Part shown: piece after piece, positions 1 to 8,635 of the stretch
Layout of the letters: each line of letters starts with the position of its first letter
Numbering within the stretch: position 1 is the stretch's first letter
Assembly: GCA_029242825.1 (NCBI GenBank)
Contig: JAQWTF010000089.1
Span: 1 to 32,801 of the forward strand
Direction of reading: 5' to 3'
Length of the DNA: 32,801 nt
Origin: MAG-120531 sp029242825
GTDB lineage: Bacteria > Bacteroidota > Bacteroidia > Flavobacteriales > Flavobacteriaceae
Made by a program: the position numbers and the translations under genes
Notes under the pieces: model-generated
Database searches by the model: none
What the model was told of the DNA's origin: nothing
The model's input: the letters and a program-made list of their open reading frames with translations, nothing else

Positions 1-506
1 TCATCTACGTAACGGATACGACCATAAAGATCTAATAACCTCCAATGTAAATAAGCGCGTAATACTTTAGCCTGAGCCATTAAGTTAGCGTCTAAGTTTC
101 CATTTTCAATTGAGTTGTTCACCTGAGCAATAGCGTTGTAACCACCATTCCAAGTATCTTTGATAGGTCCGTTAGCAGCTGTTTGTGTGTGTCTGTGAAT
201 ATCTAACCAGATTCCACCGTCATACCAGTCACCCCCTTTTTGGGTTACGGCCATTTCATCAGAAGAAACAGATTGTACAGAGAAGTATCCTCCGTGTCCT
301 GCAGTTCCAGTTCCTCTTAAGGCTCCGAATGCAGAAGTAAGTCCGTCAGACACAGTAAAGGCACTACCACTGAAAGACTGATTGGTTACCCCGTCTACAG
401 TAAAGTCAGTAGTCAAATCCCCTACCAAATCTTCCTCTAAATCAGTACAAGAGTAAGTTAAACTTACGAGTCCTATACCTAAAAGTATTTTGTTAAAAGT
501 TTTCAT
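1..506 (-). CDS. SusD-like outer-membrane glycan-binding lipoprotein (partial, cut by left edge)
   Basis: Only the first 168 codons are in the window; the gene runs off the left edge. The start ATG lies 13 bases after the susC stop. The N-terminus is a lipoprotein signal with a lipobox ending LTYSC, lipidated cysteine at residue 20, followed by TDLEEDL, an acidic stretch of the kind linked to surface export of Bacteroidetes lipoproteins. The part that can be read continues through the helical SusD N-terminal region, with motifs such as RAYLHWRLLDLYGRI, typical of the TPR-like core. SusD proteins sit on the outer face of the outer membrane as a lid on the SusC channel and bind oligosaccharides. 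The neighbouring LacI regulator, beta-phosphoglucomutase and GH65 suggest an alpha-glucan ligand; that is inference from context, since the binding site is outside the window. Confidence 0.93.
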   Translation of the reverse strand, partial: MKTFNKILLGIGLVSLTYSCTDLEEDLVGDLTTDFTVDGVTNQSFSGSAFTVSDGLTSAFGALRGTGTAGHGGYFSVQSVSSDEMAVTQKGGDWYDGGIWLDIHRHTQTAANGPIKDTWNGGYNAIAQVNNSIENGNLDANLMAQAKVLRAYLHWRLLDLYGRIRYVD

Positions 507-519
507 ATCTAATTTTTTT

Positions 520-3450
520 TTAAAAGTTAATGTTAAGTCCTACAGTGAATGTACGTGCAGAATAGAAGTTGTTTCTTCTGTCCATACCTGGAGCTAACAC
601 ATTTCCATTGTCTGATAAAGATGGTTCTGGATCAGATCCAGTGTACTTTGTTAAAACAAAAGCATTTTGAACGTTTAAAGATAAAGTAGCTTTGTCAATA
701 AGACTGCTATTTAAGTTTAAGTTTCTCGCTACTGTTAAGTTGTCTAATTTAAAGAAATCTGCTTTCTCTACATATAAAGAAGAGAATTGCGCATTTGTGA
801 TTTCTGGGTTAGCTAACTCAGTATTGATGTAGTTATAAGATTTTTGTGAACCAACTCTTGGCTCATAAAATACACGGAACGTGTTCACTAAGCTGTGTCC
901 GAAGGCTCCTCTAAAGAAAGCATTTACAGACCACTCACCAAAAGTAATTTGGTTGGTCCATCCCAATTCAAAATCAGGAGTACCTCTTCCTACTACAGCG
1001 AAATCTGCGTCGTCGTTTAACATGTTAGCTTGGTTGGTGTTAATAACACCATCTCCGTTAACATCTACGAAATTTTGAGAACCATTAGTCACAGTTCCAT
1101 CCCATACTGGCGCATAGATCTGTCCAATTTCTTCTCCTACTTTAACACGGATGGCATAAGTATCATTTTGACCAGGTGCACCTAAGTTAGCAAAACGCTC
1201 TTGTTCAGAAACATATTCATCTAAGATAGTCTGGTTTGTAGACCACACAATTCCAGTGTTATAGTTAACACCATCTCCTTTTACTAAGTCGTAGTTAACG
1301 GCCAATTCAACTCCTTTAGAAGTCACTTGTCCAGCGTTTTCAAATCTTCTGTCAAAACCATAAACAGTAGCATCTACTTGTCTGTCTAAGATGAAATCAC
1401 TAGAAGTTTGCTCGTACAAGTCTAAAGAAGCAGACAATCTATCTGTACTAAAATCTAAACCAAAGTTAATCTCAGATTTTTCTTCCCATTTAAGGTCAGG
1501 ATTAGCAGCCCTTACTAAGAAAGTGTTTCCTCCAGATGTACCACCACCGGCCCATCCAAATCCTCTCACTTCCTGAGACAATCCGTTTCCAGAAGGTACG
1601 TTACCCGTTACCCCGTAAGAAACTCTCGCTTTTAACTGATTAACACCTTCAAGATTTAAGTATTTGTTTAAATCTGTTCCAAGTCCAATTGCAGGGAAAG
1701 TACCGTATTTGTTACCTTCACCAAATTTAGTAGAACCTTCTCTTCTCACAGAAGCGTTTACAAATAAATTGTCTCCAATAGTTAAGTTAGCTCTTAAAAA
1801 GTAAGCTTCAATTTCATTGTCTGGAGCCATGTCAGAATTAGCACCTACAAAACCTTGGTTAAGTAAATCCTGTCCTAATTCAATAGCGTTAATATAGTCA
1901 AAATCTCCAGTTGGGAAATCTCCAACAGTCACTGAGTGAGAGTTAAAGTTTTGTTTTTGGTAAGAATACCCTCCAGTTAATACTAAGTTAGAGTTACCGA
2001 AAGACTTATTCCAAGTAGCGTAAGCTTCGTATAATCTAAAAGTATACTCATCGTTGGACAGTGTAGCAGAACCTTTTCTAGAAGGAGATGCAGCACCACC
2101 ATTCCAAAGAGAAGTTCCTCTATAATACAATCTGTTTCCATATTTAGACAACTGATTCGCTGCGTTGAAATGAACGTCTAAATCATCAGTTAAGCTATAA
2201 GTAAAGTTTGCAGAGTAGTTGTACTCCACTTTTTTACCATCGTTAATGTTTTGATTGGCAATAGAAACAGGGTTGAATGAGTCAAACAAACCTAAAGTTT
2301 CAAAATAACCACCAAATTGTTCACCGTTAAATGCATAAGGAGCATCTACTGCTAAAACAGGCGCAGTTGGGTTGTACAAAGTAGCATAACGCAACGCTTC
2401 ACTGAATCCATTTTGTTGGTTTCTATCTGTAAAAGATGAAGAGAACTCAATTTTTAATTTGTCATTCAAAGTTCTTGTAGAGAAGTTTAAACGCGCATTC
2501 ATTTGAGTAAAGCCATTGTTTGCTAAGATACCCTCTACATCTCTGTAGTTGGCAGAAACACGGTAGCTAGTAGAACCATTACCACCAGACATAGATACGT
2601 TGTGGATGGTAGAAGCAGCAGTTCTTGTTACTTCATCCAACCAGTTGGTTGTTGCACCTAAGTCACGACCGCCAGCAGCTCTGAACTCATCTGCAGACAT
2701 TACATCTATAGTATTTAATCTGTCAGCAGAAGAATACTGTACATTGTAAGAAATCTTAGTTTCTCCAGCAACACCAGCTTTAGTTGTTACAAGAATAACC
2801 CCTGAAGAACCACGAGATCCGTAGATCGCAGCTGCAGAAGCATCCTTTAGAACACTAATAGAAGCAATATCACTTGGATCTACGTTGGCTAAAGAAGCCC
2901 CAATAACTCCATCAATTACTACTAGTGGAGAAGAATTCGCTCCAACGGTAGAAAGACCTCTCAAACGAATCTGAGCGCCAGCGTTAGGGTTTCCTCCTTT
3001 GTTGTAGATCTGAAGACCAGCAACTTTACCTTGTAGTAATTGAGAAGGGTCGTTTACCTGTCCTTGGTTAAACTCTTCTTCTCCTACAGATACTACTGCT
3101 GAAGTAATCTCCTTTTCTTTTTGACCTCCATAACCAGTAACGATTACTTCATCCAATTCATTGTTGGCTACCAACACTACATTAATAGTAGTTTGGTTGC
3201 CTACAGCAACTTCTTGCGCCGTGTACCCTACATAAGAGAACACTAAGATGTCGCCGCTTCCAGCTTGAATGGTAAAGTTACCATCAAAATCTGCTGTTGT
3301 TCCATTGGCAGTACCTTTAACGACTACAGATGCACCTAATAAAGGACCATTGTCGTCAGAAACATTACCAGATACTGTCTGTGCTTTTGCCAAGCCAAAG
3401 CACATAATGGCTCCAACTAACAAAAAGCTTTTGAGTAGCATAATTTTCAT
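520..3450 (-). CDS. SusC/RagA-type TonB-dependent outer-membrane transporter
   Basis: The 976-residue product has the full SusC architecture. Residues 1-24 are a signal peptide ending AKAQ. A carboxypeptidase-regulatory-like domain follows at about 25-95, then a TonB plug at about 115-225 containing the typical LRGLSTVGANSSPLVVIDG and LKDASAAAIYGSRGSSGVI segments. The remainder is a large beta-barrel, and the last residue is phenylalanine as in most outer-membrane barrels. It imports oligosaccharides across the outer membrane using TonB energy, paired with the SusD encoded 13 bases downstream. The ATG at 3450 is followed directly by the signal peptide, so the start is secure. Divergent transcription from a lacI-type gene across a region with a LacI-type operator suggests sugar-controlled expression. 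The substrate (malto-oligosaccharides or starch) is inferred from the GH65 and pgmB neighbours. Confidence 0.95.
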   Translation of the reverse strand: MKIMLLKSFLLVGAIMCFGLAKAQTVSGNVSDDNGPLLGASVVVKGTANGTTADFDGNFTIQAGSGDILVFSYVGYTAQEVAVGNQTTINVVLVANNELDEVIVTGYGGQKEKEITSAVVSVGEEEFNQGQVNDPSQLLQGKVAGLQIYNKGGNPNAGAQIRLRGLSTVGANSSPLVVIDGVIGASLANVDPSDIASISVLKDASAAAIYGSRGSSGVILVTTKAGVAGETKISYNVQYSSADRLNTIDVMSADEFRAAGGRDLGATTNWLDEVTRTAASTIHNVSMSGGNGSTSYRVSANYRDVEGILANNGFTQMNARLNFSTRTLNDKLKIEFSSSFTDRNQQNGFSEALRYATLYNPTAPVLAVDAPYAFNGEQFGGYFETLGLFDSFNPVSIANQNINDGKKVEYNYSANFTYSLTDDLDVHFNAANQLSKYGNRLYYRGTSLWNGGAASPSRKGSATLSNDEYTFRLYEAYATWNKSFGNSNLVLTGGYSYQKQNFNSHSVTVGDFPTGDFDYINAIELGQDLLNQGFVGANSDMAPDNEIEAYFLRANLTIGDNLFVNASVRREGSTKFGEGNKYGTFPAIGLGTDLNKYLNLEGVNQLKARVSYGVTGNVPSGNGLSQEVRGFGWAGGGTSGGNTFLVRAANPDLKWEEKSEINFGLDFSTDRLSASLDLYEQTSSDFILDRQVDATVYGFDRRFENAGQVTSKGVELAVNYDLVKGDGVNYNTGIVWSTNQTILDEYVSEQERFANLGAPGQNDTYAIRVKVGEEIGQIYAPVWDGTVTNGSQNFVDVNGDGVINTNQANMLNDDADFAVVGRGTPDFELGWTNQITFGEWSVNAFFRGAFGHSLVNTFRVFYEPRVGSQKSYNYINTELANPEITNAQFSSLYVEKADFFKLDNLTVARNLNLNSSLIDKATLSLNVQNAFVLTKYTGSDPEPSLSDNGNVLAPGMDRRNNFYSARTFTVGLNINF

Positions 3451-3546
3451 AAATAGTTAATTTTAAGTTTAGTTAATTTTAGTTTAAGCGTTAAACATAT
3501 GTAAATTTTCTGTTAAATAGGAAACAAAAACAGGGAAAAAAAGTTA

Positions 3547-3560
3547 CGAAAACGGTTTCG
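3547..3560. promoter_or_regulatory. LacI-family operator candidate
   Basis: CGAAAACGGTTTCG is an inverted repeat with one mismatched pair and a central CG, which is the usual form of LacI/GalR-family operators. Flanking A and T extend the symmetry to 16 bases. It lies between susC and the divergent lacI-family gene, about 97 bases before the susC start and 257 bases before the lacI start. It is the obvious site for the adjacent regulator; control of susCD is inference. Confidence 0.65.
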
Positions 3561-3665
3561 TGTTAATAACTATAGCGTTTTGTTAATGTGACAATACACA
3601 TAGCGTTACATTATTAGGCTCGTAAAAAATTGATCTGCAATTGTTTTTTTAACATAAAATCCCCT

Positions 3666-3673
3666 CAAATATA
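3666..3673 (-). promoter_or_regulatory. Bacteroidetes -7 promoter element for susCD
   Basis: On the minus strand the sequence is TATATTTG, a full match to the Bacteroidetes -7 consensus TAnnTTTG. No clear TTG is found at the -33 position. A start here would give a leader of about 200 bases with the LacI-type operator inside it, so that a bound repressor would act as a roadblock. A weaker element nearer the gene (3492-3499) would instead put the operator upstream of the promoter. Confidence 0.4.
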
Positions 3674-3817
3674 GGAAATTAATAATAATAGATCCTATTT
3701 TTTTGGTTTAGCAGCCTATTTTTTTTAACCTTTTCTTAACTTATATCTTAAAATTAACTTCCCTATTGTTTATCCTTATATATAAGAATATTAACTTGCA
3801 CTAAAATCTGAGACCTT

Positions 3818-4834
3818 TTGAAACCAAAAATCACCCTAAAGGACATTGCTAGAGAATTAGAAGTGTCTATCTCTACCGTGTCTAAGGCACTAAAGAACAG
3901 TGAAGAAATTAGTAGGGATACTAAAGACAAGATTCAAGCCTTTGCCAAGTTGTATAATTACAAACCCAACAATATTGCAGTGAGCTTAAAAAATAGGCGC
4001 ACCAAAAACATTGGAGTGATTATTCCAGATATTGTACACCATTTTTTTACCACGGTGATTCGAGGCATAGAAAAGTACGCCAATGCAAAGGGCTATAATG
4101 TGTTGGTCTGTGTCTCTAACGAAGGCTATGAGCGTGAAGTAATTAATATGGAGCTCCTCGCTAATGGTTCAATAGACGGATTTATCATGTCGCTTTCTAC
4201 AGAGACCCAACAGAAAAACGACTACAATCATATTAAAGAAGTCACAGATCAAGGTATTCCTATGGTTATGTTTGACCGAGTAACAGATCGTATTAACTGC
4301 GATAAAGTGGTTATAGATGACGCACAAGGGGCTTTTTTAGCCGTGAAAAAGTTTGTGGAGAGTGGTAAGAAAAAGATTGCATTAATCACTACAGATGACT
4401 ATTTAAGTGTGGGAAAGGCCAGGACCCAAGGTTATAAAAAGGCCTTGTCCCATTACAATATTCCCCTAGAGGAGTCTTTGATCTTAAAGCTACCCTCTAT
4501 GGAGGTAGAAGCCTCTGCTTTTGACACTTTTTTTAAGACCCAAAAGGTCGATGCCGTTCTTTGTGTCAACGAAATATTCGCCATTCACGCCATGAGACTC
4601 GCACATGGAATGAATAAACGAATTCCTGAAGACATCTCTTTTATAGGTTTTACAGACGGACTACTCTCTAAATTTGCCATGCCATCTTTAACTGCTATAG
4701 CCCAACACGGAGAATTAATGGGTGAAGAAGCTGCTAGAATGCTCATAGAAAAAGTAGAGACAGAAAATGAAGAGGACACCTTTAACACCACCGTATTAGA
4801 ACCTACTTTAATAGAAAGGGCCTCTACCTTATAG
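3818..4834 (+). CDS. LacI-family transcriptional regulator
   Basis: The 338-residue protein has the LacI plan. An N-terminal helix-turn-helix covers residues 4-50 (ITLKDIARELEVSISTVSKA), then the hinge helix region (NNIAVSLKNRRTKNIGVIIP), then a periplasmic-binding-protein-like sugar sensor domain to the C-terminus. It would bind DNA as a dimer and respond to a sugar or sugar phosphate. The start is TTG: an in-frame TGA lies only two codons upstream (3809-3811), and no ATG occurs before the HTH. It is divergent from susC and sits 54 bases before beta-phosphoglucomutase. In Flavobacteriia such LacI genes commonly control maltodextrin clusters; that role is inferred here. The operator at 3547-3560 is the likely target. 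Confidence 0.93.
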   Translation: MKPKITLKDIARELEVSISTVSKALKNSEEISRDTKDKIQAFAKLYNYKPNNIAVSLKNRRTKNIGVIIPDIVHHFFTTVIRGIEKYANAKGYNVLVCVSNEGYEREVINMELLANGSIDGFIMSLSTETQQKNDYNHIKEVTDQGIPMVMFDRVTDRINCDKVVIDDAQGAFLAVKKFVESGKKKIALITTDDYLSVGKARTQGYKKALSHYNIPLEESLILKLPSMEVEASAFDTFFKTQKVDAVLCVNEIFAIHAMRLAHGMNKRIPEDISFIGFTDGLLSKFAMPSLTAIAQHGELMGEEAARMLIEKVETENEEDTFNTTVLEPTLIERASTL

Positions 4835-4888
4835 TGTATTAAGAACCCTTACATCTCATTTCAAAAAACTAAAAAAGCAGCTTATTTT

Positions 4889-5539
4889 ATGCCCACAGGA
4901 TTTATATTCGATTTAGACGGCGTTATAGTAGACACCGCCAAATACCATTTTAAGGCATGGCAGTCATTGGCCAAAAACCTCCAATACAATTTCACAGAAC
5001 AAGATAACGAACAATTTAAAGGGGTCTCTAGAGTACGCTCTTTAGAACTGCTATTAGAAATGGCCCAATATAAAGCGACAGAAAAGGAAAAGGAACAGTG
5101 GCTCATAGATAAAAACACCCACTATTTAGCCCTCATTTCCCATATGAATAACAGTGAAATTCTTCCGGGGATTACTGAAATATTAAAAACGTTAAAAGCA
5201 CAACAAATTCCAGTTGCACTAGGATCAGCGAGTAAAAACGCTCAGCCAATTTTGGAAAAGGTAGGGCTTTTGTCTTACTTTGACGTGCTGGTAGACGGCA
5301 ACGAAGTAACTATGGCTAAGCCAAATCCGGAAGTGTTTCTAACAGCTGCCAAAGGCTTAGGGGTAGCGCCTGAGGATTGTGTGGTTTTTGAAGACGCCCA
5401 GGCTGGGGTAGCAGCTGCAAAAGCAGCTAAAATGACCTGCGTGGGAATTGGAGACCCTGCAATACTATTTAATGCAGACCATTGTTTTACCTCTACTGCT
5501 GAAATAACCCCATCATTTGTTCAATCATTAATTGCATAA
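4889..5539 (+). CDS. pgmB: Beta-phosphoglucomutase (HAD superfamily)
   Basis: This cytoplasmic enzyme of 216 residues interconverts beta-D-glucose 1-phosphate and glucose 6-phosphate through a phospho-aspartate and a beta-glucose 1,6-bisphosphate intermediate. All HAD motifs are visible. FDLDGVIVDT gives nucleophile Asp8 and general acid/base Asp10, the same numbering as in the well-studied lactococcal enzyme. LGSAS gives the motif II serine, and KPNPEVF and VVFEDAQAG give motifs III and IV. The alpha-helical cap lies between Asp10 and about residue 80. It sits 7 bases upstream of the GH65 gene, whose product, beta-glucose 1-phosphate, is exactly its substrate. The pairing makes both assignments more secure. 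Confidence 0.94.
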   Translation: MPTGFIFDLDGVIVDTAKYHFKAWQSLAKNLQYNFTEQDNEQFKGVSRVRSLELLLEMAQYKATEKEKEQWLIDKNTHYLALISHMNNSEILPGITEILKTLKAQQIPVALGSASKNAQPILEKVGLLSYFDVLVDGNEVTMAKPNPEVFLTAAKGLGVAPEDCVVFEDAQAGVAAAKAAKMTCVGIGDPAILFNADHCFTSTAEITPSFVQSLIA

Positions 5540-5546
5540 AAACACC

Positions 5547-7859
5547 ATGAATCAATCTTATATCCTACCAAATGCTTGGTCCCTAATTGAAGAGGGTTTT
5601 GATCCAAGCCGTGTAAAATCTTCAGAAAGTCTGTTTAGCATAGGTAACGGTGCTATGGGCCAAAGGGCCAATTTTGAAGAGTATTATTCAGGACCAACTT
5701 TTCAAGGTAGTTATATAGGTGGGGTGTACTATCCAGATAAGACTAGGGTAGGCTGGTGGAAAAATGGCTATCCGGAGTATTTTGCTAAGGTGCTGAATGC
5801 GCCTAGTTGGATTGGGATTTACATTAAAGTCAACGGTCAGGATTTAGACCTTTACACCGCCAAAGAAGTTCACGCTTTCAAAAGAGAACTTCAGATGCAA
5901 ACTGGGTTATTGTTACGATCTTTTGAGCTGACCCTTACAGATGGAACTCACTTGCGGGTAGAAAGCACTCGTTTTTTAAGTTTGGCTCAAGACAGTATTG
6001 GTGCTATTGAATACAAAGTCACTTTATTGGAGGGTACTGCAGACATTGAGGTCAAAAGTTTTTTGGACAGTGGTGTAAAGAATGAAGATTCCAATTGGGA
6101 CGACGCTTTTTGGCAGACTACTTCGGTAAAAGCAAAAGAAAACATTGCTCTTATAGAAGCCCAAACCAATAAAACAAACTTTAAAACAGCCACTTATCAA
6201 GCCACAGAAGTTTATTTAAATGCTGCTGAAAAGATAGCTCCAAGCCAGACCATGGAAGGAGAATTGGCCGTGGGTCACCTGTATAAAGCAGCCCTAAAGC
6301 ATGGAGATATAATCACTACCTATAAATACGGGGGCTATATTCTAGATCGCAAAGTGTCTGGCACTTTAGAATCCGCTGTTTATGAAGTTGCAGGCAGAGC
6401 GACATCGGCCGGTTTTGAGGCCTTGAAAGCCGCCCAAGCAGATGCTTGGAAAGCCATTTGGGATAGGGCAGACATTGTCATAGACGGAGATGTTAAAGCC
6501 CAGCAGGGAATTCGCTTTAACATATTTCAGCTCAATCAAACCTACACTGGAAAAGATGCTACTTTAAATATTGGTCCGAAAGGATTTACAGGAGAGAAAT
6601 ACGGGGGAAGTACCTATTGGGATACCGAAGCCTATTGCATTCCTTTTTACATGGCTACAAAAGACCAAAAAGTGGCTAGAAACCTCCTTCAGTACAGGTA
6701 TAATCAATTGGATAAAGCCATTGAAAATGCGACTAAATTAGGATTTTCAAATGGTGCCGCACTCTATCCTATGGTCACAATGAATGGAGAGGAGTGCCAC
6801 AATGAATGGGAAATTACATTTGAGGAAATTCATAGAAATGGCGCTATAGCTTTTGCTATTTTTAACTACTACAGATACACAGGAGATTATAGTTATATTC
6901 CAGAAATGGGATTGGAAGTGCTTATTGGAATTGCGAGATTTTGGCACCAACGGGCTACCTTTTCAACGGCTAAAAATGCCTATGTAATTCTTGGGGTTAC
7001 AGGACCTAATGAATACGAAAATAATGTCAATAACAATTGGTATACCAACTACTTGGCGAGCTGGTGTATTGCTTATACAACCACTCAAATTCAGAAGGTG
7101 AAAGATGGGTATCCTGAGGATTATAACAGGATTATGGGGGTCACAAAATTGAAGGGTGCTGAGATAGATCAGTGGCAGAAAGTCTCTAAAAATATGTATT
7201 ATCCAAAGGACCAAGCTTTGGACATATTCTTGCAACAAGATGGGTTTTTAGACAAGGAGCTGCTTCCTGTAACTGAATTAAGCAAATTAGACCGCCCCAT
7301 TAATCAAAAGTGGAGTTGGGATAGGATTTTAAGGTCTCCCTATATTAAACAAGCAGACGTGCTTCAAGGGTTTTACTTTTTTGAAGACCAATTTAGTGTG
7401 GACGCTCTAGAACGACATTTTGATTTTTACGAACCTTTTACGGTACATGAATCTTCGCTTTCCCCTTGCGTGCACTCTATTCAGGCTGCTAAGTTAGGGC
7501 GCATGGAACAGGCCTATAATTTCTATCTCAGAACGTCTAGATTGGATTTAGACGATTATAACAAGGAGGTAGAGGAAGGACTTCACATTACTTCAATGGC
7601 TGGAACTTGGATGAGTATAGTAGAGGGATTTGCTGGAATGAGAATTGTAGAAGACAAACTTTCTTTTACCCCTAGAATTCCAAAACAATGGAAGAATTAT
7701 TCTTTTAAACTCAACTTTAGAAATAGAATTATCCAAGTGAGTGTGGGAGCTGATAAAACTATTTTTGAACTTAATGGAGATACAGAAATGTCTATTAGGG
7801 TTTCTGGAACCAGACAGGTTCTTTATCCTGGAAAGCCTTGTGAAGTACTACGGTCATGA
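5547..7859 (+). CDS. Glycoside hydrolase family 65 phosphorylase, probably maltose phosphorylase
   Basis: The cytoplasmic 770-residue protein has no signal peptide. GH65 enzymes invert the anomeric centre, phosphorolysing alpha-glucosides to beta-glucose 1-phosphate. The order is an N-terminal beta-sandwich, a linker, an (alpha/alpha)6 barrel from about residue 310, and a small C-terminal beta domain. The catalytic acid is Glu489 in TGPNEYENNVNNNWYTN. The phosphate loop includes His634 in HESSLSP. I chose ATG 5547; an in-frame TTG at 5532 would overlap the pgmB stop and add five residues. Maltose is the likeliest substrate given the pgmB, susCD and lacI neighbours. Trehalose or kojibiose phosphorylase cannot be excluded from sequence alone. 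The stop overlaps the next start (ATGA). Confidence 0.9.
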   Translation: MNQSYILPNAWSLIEEGFDPSRVKSSESLFSIGNGAMGQRANFEEYYSGPTFQGSYIGGVYYPDKTRVGWWKNGYPEYFAKVLNAPSWIGIYIKVNGQDLDLYTAKEVHAFKRELQMQTGLLLRSFELTLTDGTHLRVESTRFLSLAQDSIGAIEYKVTLLEGTADIEVKSFLDSGVKNEDSNWDDAFWQTTSVKAKENIALIEAQTNKTNFKTATYQATEVYLNAAEKIAPSQTMEGELAVGHLYKAALKHGDIITTYKYGGYILDRKVSGTLESAVYEVAGRATSAGFEALKAAQADAWKAIWDRADIVIDGDVKAQQGIRFNIFQLNQTYTGKDATLNIGPKGFTGEKYGGSTYWDTEAYCIPFYMATKDQKVARNLLQYRYNQLDKAIENATKLGFSNGAALYPMVTMNGEECHNEWEITFEEIHRNGAIAFAIFNYYRYTGDYSYIPEMGLEVLIGIARFWHQRATFSTAKNAYVILGVTGPNEYENNVNNNWYTNYLASWCIAYTTTQIQKVKDGYPEDYNRIMGVTKLKGAEIDQWQKVSKNMYYPKDQALDIFLQQDGFLDKELLPVTELSKLDRPINQKWSWDRILRSPYIKQADVLQGFYFFEDQFSVDALERHFDFYEPFTVHESSLSPCVHSIQAAKLGRMEQAYNFYLRTSRLDLDDYNKEVEEGLHITSMAGTWMSIVEGFAGMRIVEDKLSFTPRIPKQWKNYSFKLNFRNRIIQVSVGADKTIFELNGDTEMSIRVSGTRQVLYPGKPCEVLRS

Positions 7860-8635
7860 TAAAGCAATTTTCACATCATACACTGATCAATAGGTTTCTT
7901 TGGGTTTTTTTAGGGATAATGTTATATTCATGTACTATGGGGAAAACTGAAAATCCTATGATTATAGGGCACAGGGGTGCAATGGGTTATGAAACTGAAA
8001 ATACTATAGCCTCTATTGAAAAAGCGGTAGCGTTAGGAGCACCTATGATAGAGATAGATGTTTTTCAGATTGCCAGTGGTGAATTGGTTGTCTTTCATGA
8101 CAATGAATTGGATCGCTTGTCTAATACTTCAGGGCCTATTACTTCCTTTACATGGGAAGCACTCCAAGAAGTCGTTTTAGAAGGAGGTCATAGCATACCC
8201 CTTTTACAGACTGTTTTGGATCAATTGGCTGGAAGGGCTGCATTGAATATTGAACTTAAAGGCCCTAACACCGCCGCTCCAGTGGCTAGTTTACTAAAAG
8301 CGTATCTTTCTAACGGTACTTGGAAAGAAGAAGATCTTTTGATTTCTAGTTTTGATTGGAACTTACTGTTGGAAACAAGGGACTTTCTTCCTGAGATTTC
8401 TATTGGTGTCCTTACAGAAGCACATCCATTAGAGGCTATTCCAACGGCTAAAGAACTAAGTGCGCTGTCAATTAATCCCTATTACAAGGATTTAGATGCC
8501 GCTATTGTAGCTCAAATTCATGCAGCCGGTTTTAAGGTATATACCTGGACGGTGAATGCTCCAGAAGATTTAAAAAAAGTAAAGAAATTGGGTGTAGACG
8601 CTGTTTTCACGAACTTTCCTGACCGTTCTTTTTAA
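7856..8635 (+). CDS. Glycerophosphodiester phosphodiesterase family lipoprotein
   Basis: The 259-residue protein starts with a hydrophobic signal and the lipobox MLYSC, lipidated cysteine at residue 26, so it should be membrane-anchored on the periplasmic or outer face. The catalytic domain opens with IIGHRGAMGYETENT, the GDPD His-Arg-Gly signature with the following Glu-Asn. MIEIDV supplies metal-binding Glu and Asp, and VVFHD supplies the second catalytic His. The length fits a minimal GDPD TIM barrel. It would hydrolyse glycerophosphodiesters to glycerol 3-phosphate and an alcohol; the natural substrate is unknown. The start overlaps the GH65 stop by 4 bases and the stop overlaps the next start by 1 base, so it is probably cotranscribed with both. 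A role in glucan use is not evident. Confidence 0.88.
   Translation: MIKQFSHHTLINRFLWVFLGIMLYSCTMGKTENPMIIGHRGAMGYETENTIASIEKAVALGAPMIEIDVFQIASGELVVFHDNELDRLSNTSGPITSFTWEALQEVVLEGGHSIPLLQTVLDQLAGRAALNIELKGPNTAAPVASLLKAYLSNGTWKEEDLLISSFDWNLLLETRDFLPEISIGVLTEAHPLEAIPTAKELSALSINPYYKDLDAAIVAQIHAAGFKVYTWTVNAPEDLKKVKKLGVDAVFTNFPDRSF

Larger units (their letters stand above)
3451..3817. other. Divergent regulatory region between susC and lacI
   Basis: This 367-base gene-free stretch is strongly AT-rich. It holds a LacI-type operator at 3547-3560, a -7 promoter element for susC at 3666-3673, and a weaker possible -7 element (TATGTTTA on the minus strand, 3492-3499) nearer susC. A 12-base direct repeat TAGTTAATTTTA occurs at 3454-3465 and 3470-3481 in the susC leader. 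TAGCGTT occurs twice, at about 3573 and 3601. I see no convincing RNA gene or small ORF. Confidence 0.6.

Noticed and set aside
3786..3798. Promoter for lacI near TATTAACTTG with TTG at 3766-3768
   Set aside because: The -7 element fits the TAnnTTTG consensus poorly, so I did not list it as a feature.
5532..5546. TTG start for GH65 overlapping pgmB
   Set aside because: The ATG at 5547 is the normal start and no conserved residues lie before it.
6963..7238. 91-codon antisense frame inside GH65
   Set aside because: It is opposite the catalytic region of a clear GH65 enzyme and shows no features of its own.
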